NCBI GenBank assembly: GCA_031253705.1
Contig: JAIRVW010000299.1
Coordinates: 1 to 7,629, forward strand
Reading direction: 5' to 3'
Origin: Brucellaceae bacterium
GTDB lineage: Bacteria; Pseudomonadota; Alphaproteobacteria; Rhizobiales; Rhizobiaceae
DNA length: 7,629 nt
In this document: positions 6,060 to 7,629 of the stretch, one piece after another
How the letters are laid out: every line of letters starts with the position of its first letter
How positions within the stretch are numbered: position 1 is the first letter of the stretch
The notes under the pieces: model-generated
Databases searched by the model: none
Told to the model about the DNA's origin: nothing
Seen by the model: the letters and a program-made list of their open reading frames with translations, nothing else
Position numbers and translations under genes: made by a program

Positions 6060-7061
6060 TCAGGCGTTTTTGAGTTTCTCAGCAACATCCAGTGCGAAGT
6101 AAGTGAGAATGCCGTCACAACCGGCGCGTTTAAACGCCAGCAGGCTTTCCATCATCACTTTTTCTTCGTCAATCCAGCCGTTCTGACCGGCGGCTTTGAT
6201 CATCGCATATTCGCCGGAGACCTGATAGGCAAAGGTCGGCAGGGCGAACTGGCTTTTGATACGCTGAATAATGTCGAGATAAGGCAGACCCGGTTTGATC
6301 ATCAGCATATCCGCGCCCTCGAGCACATCCTGCTCGGCTTCGCGCAGCGCTTCATCCGTATTGGCCGGATCAAGATAATAGGTCTTCTTGTCACCTTTCA
6401 GTACACCGGCAGTGCCGATTGCCTCGCGGTAAGGACCGTAAAATGCTGAGGCAAATTTGGTGGCATAGGACATGATCGGCAGATGGGAAAAACCATTGGC
6501 ATCCAGCGCATCGCGGATGGCACCGATGCGACCATCCATCATATCAGACGGGGCGATGATATCAGCGCCGGCTTCTGCCTGTGCCAGCGCACCGCGCACC
6601 ACGATTTCAACGGATTCATCATTGAGGATAATGCCGTCACGCAGGATGCCGTCATGACCGTCTGTGGTGAACGGATCAAGCGCGGCATCGGTGATGATGC
6701 CGATTTCCGGCACTTCTTTTTTGATCGCACGGGTAACCGAATTGATCAGATTGTCCGGATTGGTAATATAGGAGCCGTCCTGCGTTTTAATGCGTGCCGG
6801 TTCATTCGGAAAAGGCGCAATGGCCGGAATGCCAAGCTTGGCAGCTTTTTCGGCCTGACGCACAGCCATATCGACGGAATAACGGTGAACACCCGGCATC
6901 GCTGCAATCGGAGAGGCAACATTATTGCCTTCATACACAAAGAACGGCCAGATCAGATCATTCACGCTTAAACTGTTTTCCTGCACCATACGGCGTGACC
7001 ATTCAGTGCGGCGGGTGCGGCGCAAGCGTCGGCTTTGGGTGATTTCGTCAATACTACGCAT
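6060..7061 (-). CDS. hemB: Delta-aminolevulinic acid dehydratase (porphobilinogen synthase)
   Basis: HemB condenses two 5-aminolevulinate molecules into porphobilinogen, the second committed step of heme and other tetrapyrrole synthesis, in the cytoplasm as a homo-octamer. The 333 residues are a normal length. Active-site lysines are Lys202 (in SYATKFASAFYGPYR) and the Schiff-base Lys256 (in MIKPGLPYLD). The metal loop DAALDPFTTDGHDG (125-138) has Ala127, Asp129 and Asp137 in place of the zinc cysteines of E. coli HemB (Cys120, Cys122, Cys130), marking the magnesium-dependent type common in alphaproteobacteria and Pseudomonas. Asp134 occupies the place that is usually His in this loop. The Arg-rich N-terminus (RRLRRTRRTEWSRRMVQE) is the typical octamer arm. 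The start has GGAAAAGG at 7073-7066. The gene is transcribed leftward, ends at a terminator, and is divergent from the crotonase gene. Confidence 0.97.
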   Translation of the reverse strand: MRSIDEITQSRRLRRTRRTEWSRRMVQENSLSVNDLIWPFFVYEGNNVASPIAAMPGVHRYSVDMAVRQAEKAAKLGIPAIAPFPNEPARIKTQDGSYITNPDNLINSVTRAIKKEVPEIGIITDAALDPFTTDGHDGILRDGIILNDESVEIVVRGALAQAEAGADIIAPSDMMDGRIGAIRDALDANGFSHLPIMSYATKFASAFYGPYREAIGTAGVLKGDKKTYYLDPANTDEALREAEQDVLEGADMLMIKPGLPYLDIIQRIKSQFALPTFAYQVSGEYAMIKAAGQNGWIDEEKVMMESLLAFKRAGCDGILTYFALDVAEKLKNA

Positions 7062-7107
7062 AATACCTTTTCCGTAATTCGGCGTAAGGAGAGGCGGTGC
7101 GGATCAT
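7054..7107 (-). CDS. Possible 17-residue upstream reading frame overlapping the hemB start
   Basis: An ATG at 7107 opens MIRTASPYAELRKRYYA and stops at TAG (7056-7054), eight bases inside hemB. The hemB Shine-Dalgarno lies within its last codons, a geometry that could couple translation of the two. There is no Shine-Dalgarno before its own ATG, and the frame is open further upstream to 7248 without another ATG, so chance is a serious alternative. I do not recognise the peptide. Confidence 0.2.
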   Translation of the reverse strand: MIRTASPYAELRKRYYA

Positions 7108-7326
7108 ATGCTGAGCCGGAGACACCGCGCAGGCCAGATCAGGAGCCTTAACACTCAAATCATGGTAACAGCTTGATAAAAACGCTTTTTGAGGTGTGAA
7201 ACATTGCCGCGCTTGTAATATGCATGCCCGAAGTCGGGAGGCTTTAAACTATGGCAGCGGTTGAAATATTGCGCATAGTCTGTCCTGATAAGCGCAAACG
7301 TCGGATGAAGCTGAAGAGGAATACCA
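7108..7326. promoter_or_regulatory. Divergent intergenic region between hemB and the crotonase gene
   Basis: This stretch should carry both divergent promoters. TTGAAA at 7261-7266 followed after 19 bases by TGATAA (7286-7291) is a weak candidate for the rightward gene. An inverted repeat, ACTATG (7248-7253) with CATAGT (7274-7279), brackets that -35. For hemB I see no convincing promoter pair. A short CCCG-CGGG hairpin near 7227-7238 is too small to interpret. AGAGGAA (7315-7321) is the Shine-Dalgarno of the rightward gene. Confidence 0.35.
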
Positions 7327-7629
7327 ATGGATAAGGCGCAGCAGGCGATGAGCGGCAGTGTAAATCTGTCCGGTTTCGGCGGGGATGATGAAGTTGCTTT
7401 TGTTGTGCAGGGCACGGCAGGACTGATCCGGCTGACACGGCCGAAGGCGCTGAATGCCCTGACCCATAAAATGGTGCGGGCAATGGAGCGCGCGCTGATC
7501 CGCTGGGCAGATGATCCGCAAATCAAAGCTGTGATCGTTGAGGGTGAAGGGCGCGCTTTCTGTGCGGGCGGTGATGTGGTGGCTGCCTATCATGCCGGTA
7601 AAAGCGGTGCGCCTGCCTATGATTTCTTC
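7327..7629 (+). CDS. Enoyl-CoA hydratase/isomerase family protein, probably 3-hydroxyisobutyryl-CoA hydrolase (N-terminal 101 residues)
   Basis: The frame is open from the ATG at 7327 to the right edge, so only the N-terminal part is present. It begins a crotonase fold: the LIRLTRPKALNALTHKMV segment (33-50) and the oxyanion-hole region EGRAFCAGGDV (about 74-84). The downstream run AAYHAGKSGAPAYDFF (86-101) resembles 3-hydroxyisobutyryl-CoA hydrolases of valine breakdown more than ordinary enoyl-CoA hydratases, which usually have CAGAD or SAGAD here. That enzyme releases 3-hydroxyisobutyrate from its CoA thioester. The catalytic Glu/Asp residues further on are outside the window, so the specific activity is inference. 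A GAGGA Shine-Dalgarno lies about six bases upstream; an internal ATG at 7348 is a less likely start. The gene is divergent from hemB. Confidence 0.9.
   Translation, partial: MDKAQQAMSGSVNLSGFGGDDEVAFVVQGTAGLIRLTRPKALNALTHKMVRAMERALIRWADDPQIKAVIVEGEGRAFCAGGDVVAAYHAGKSGAPAYDFF

Noticed and set aside
6483..6971. 162-codon plus-strand frame opposite hemB
   Set aside because: Antisense to HemB active-site coding sequence, with no domain signal.
7155..7593. Minus-strand frames of 114-123 codons across the crotonase start
   Set aside because: They run antisense to the crotonase motif region and through the divergent promoter gap; no ribosome site or recognisable product.
1..7629. Defence, phage, CRISPR, toxin-antitoxin or biosynthetic cluster
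   Set aside because: No spaced direct-repeat array, transposase, integrase or paired small toxin genes are visible; the content is housekeeping.

Overview
The window looks like an ordinary chromosomal segment of an alphaproteobacterium of the order Hyphomicrobiales (Rhizobiales), most likely a Brucella/Ochrobactrum relative. The ParC protein reads like the Brucella-type protein from its first residues. HemB is the magnesium-type enzyme, without the zinc cysteines. A leucyltransferase of the Bpt family is present. An intergenic repeat that I recall as common in Rhizobiales occurs on both sides of bpt. I recognise no phage, transposase, CRISPR, toxin or defence gene.

Layout. Positions 1-1147 (minus) hold the first 382 codons of an unidentified exported protein that runs off the left edge. 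A divergent intergenic region of about 250 bases (1148-1399) separates it from parC (1400-3652, plus), the A subunit of topoisomerase IV, which ends in tandem stops and a 16-bp terminator hairpin. A GNAT acetyltransferase follows (3730-4158, plus) and converges on bpt (4326-5081, minus), with a shared bidirectional terminator between them. A composite non-coding stretch (5082-5440) carries the bpt upstream region, a long copy of the dispersed repeat and two hairpins. Next come an RDD-family membrane protein (5441-5911, minus) and hemB (6060-7061, minus), each with its own terminator. A second divergent region (7062-7326) leads to the first 101 codons of a 3-hydroxyisobutyryl-CoA hydrolase-like crotonase (7327 to the right edge, plus).

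How the genes work together. They do not form one pathway. parC serves chromosome decatenation, bpt the N-degron route of protein turnover, hemB tetrapyrrole synthesis, and the crotonase probably valine breakdown. Terminator hairpins lie after parC, bpt/GNAT, RDD and hemB, so most genes appear to be separate transcription units.

I found no clear new multi-gene system. The items most worth a second look are: the inverted pair of repeats flanking bpt; the natural alanine in the quinolone-determining region of ParC; the parC start with no Shine-Dalgarno; a 17-codon reading frame whose stop overlaps the hemB start; an Asp in the HemB metal loop where His is usual; and the unidentified, cysteine-free exported protein at the left edge.
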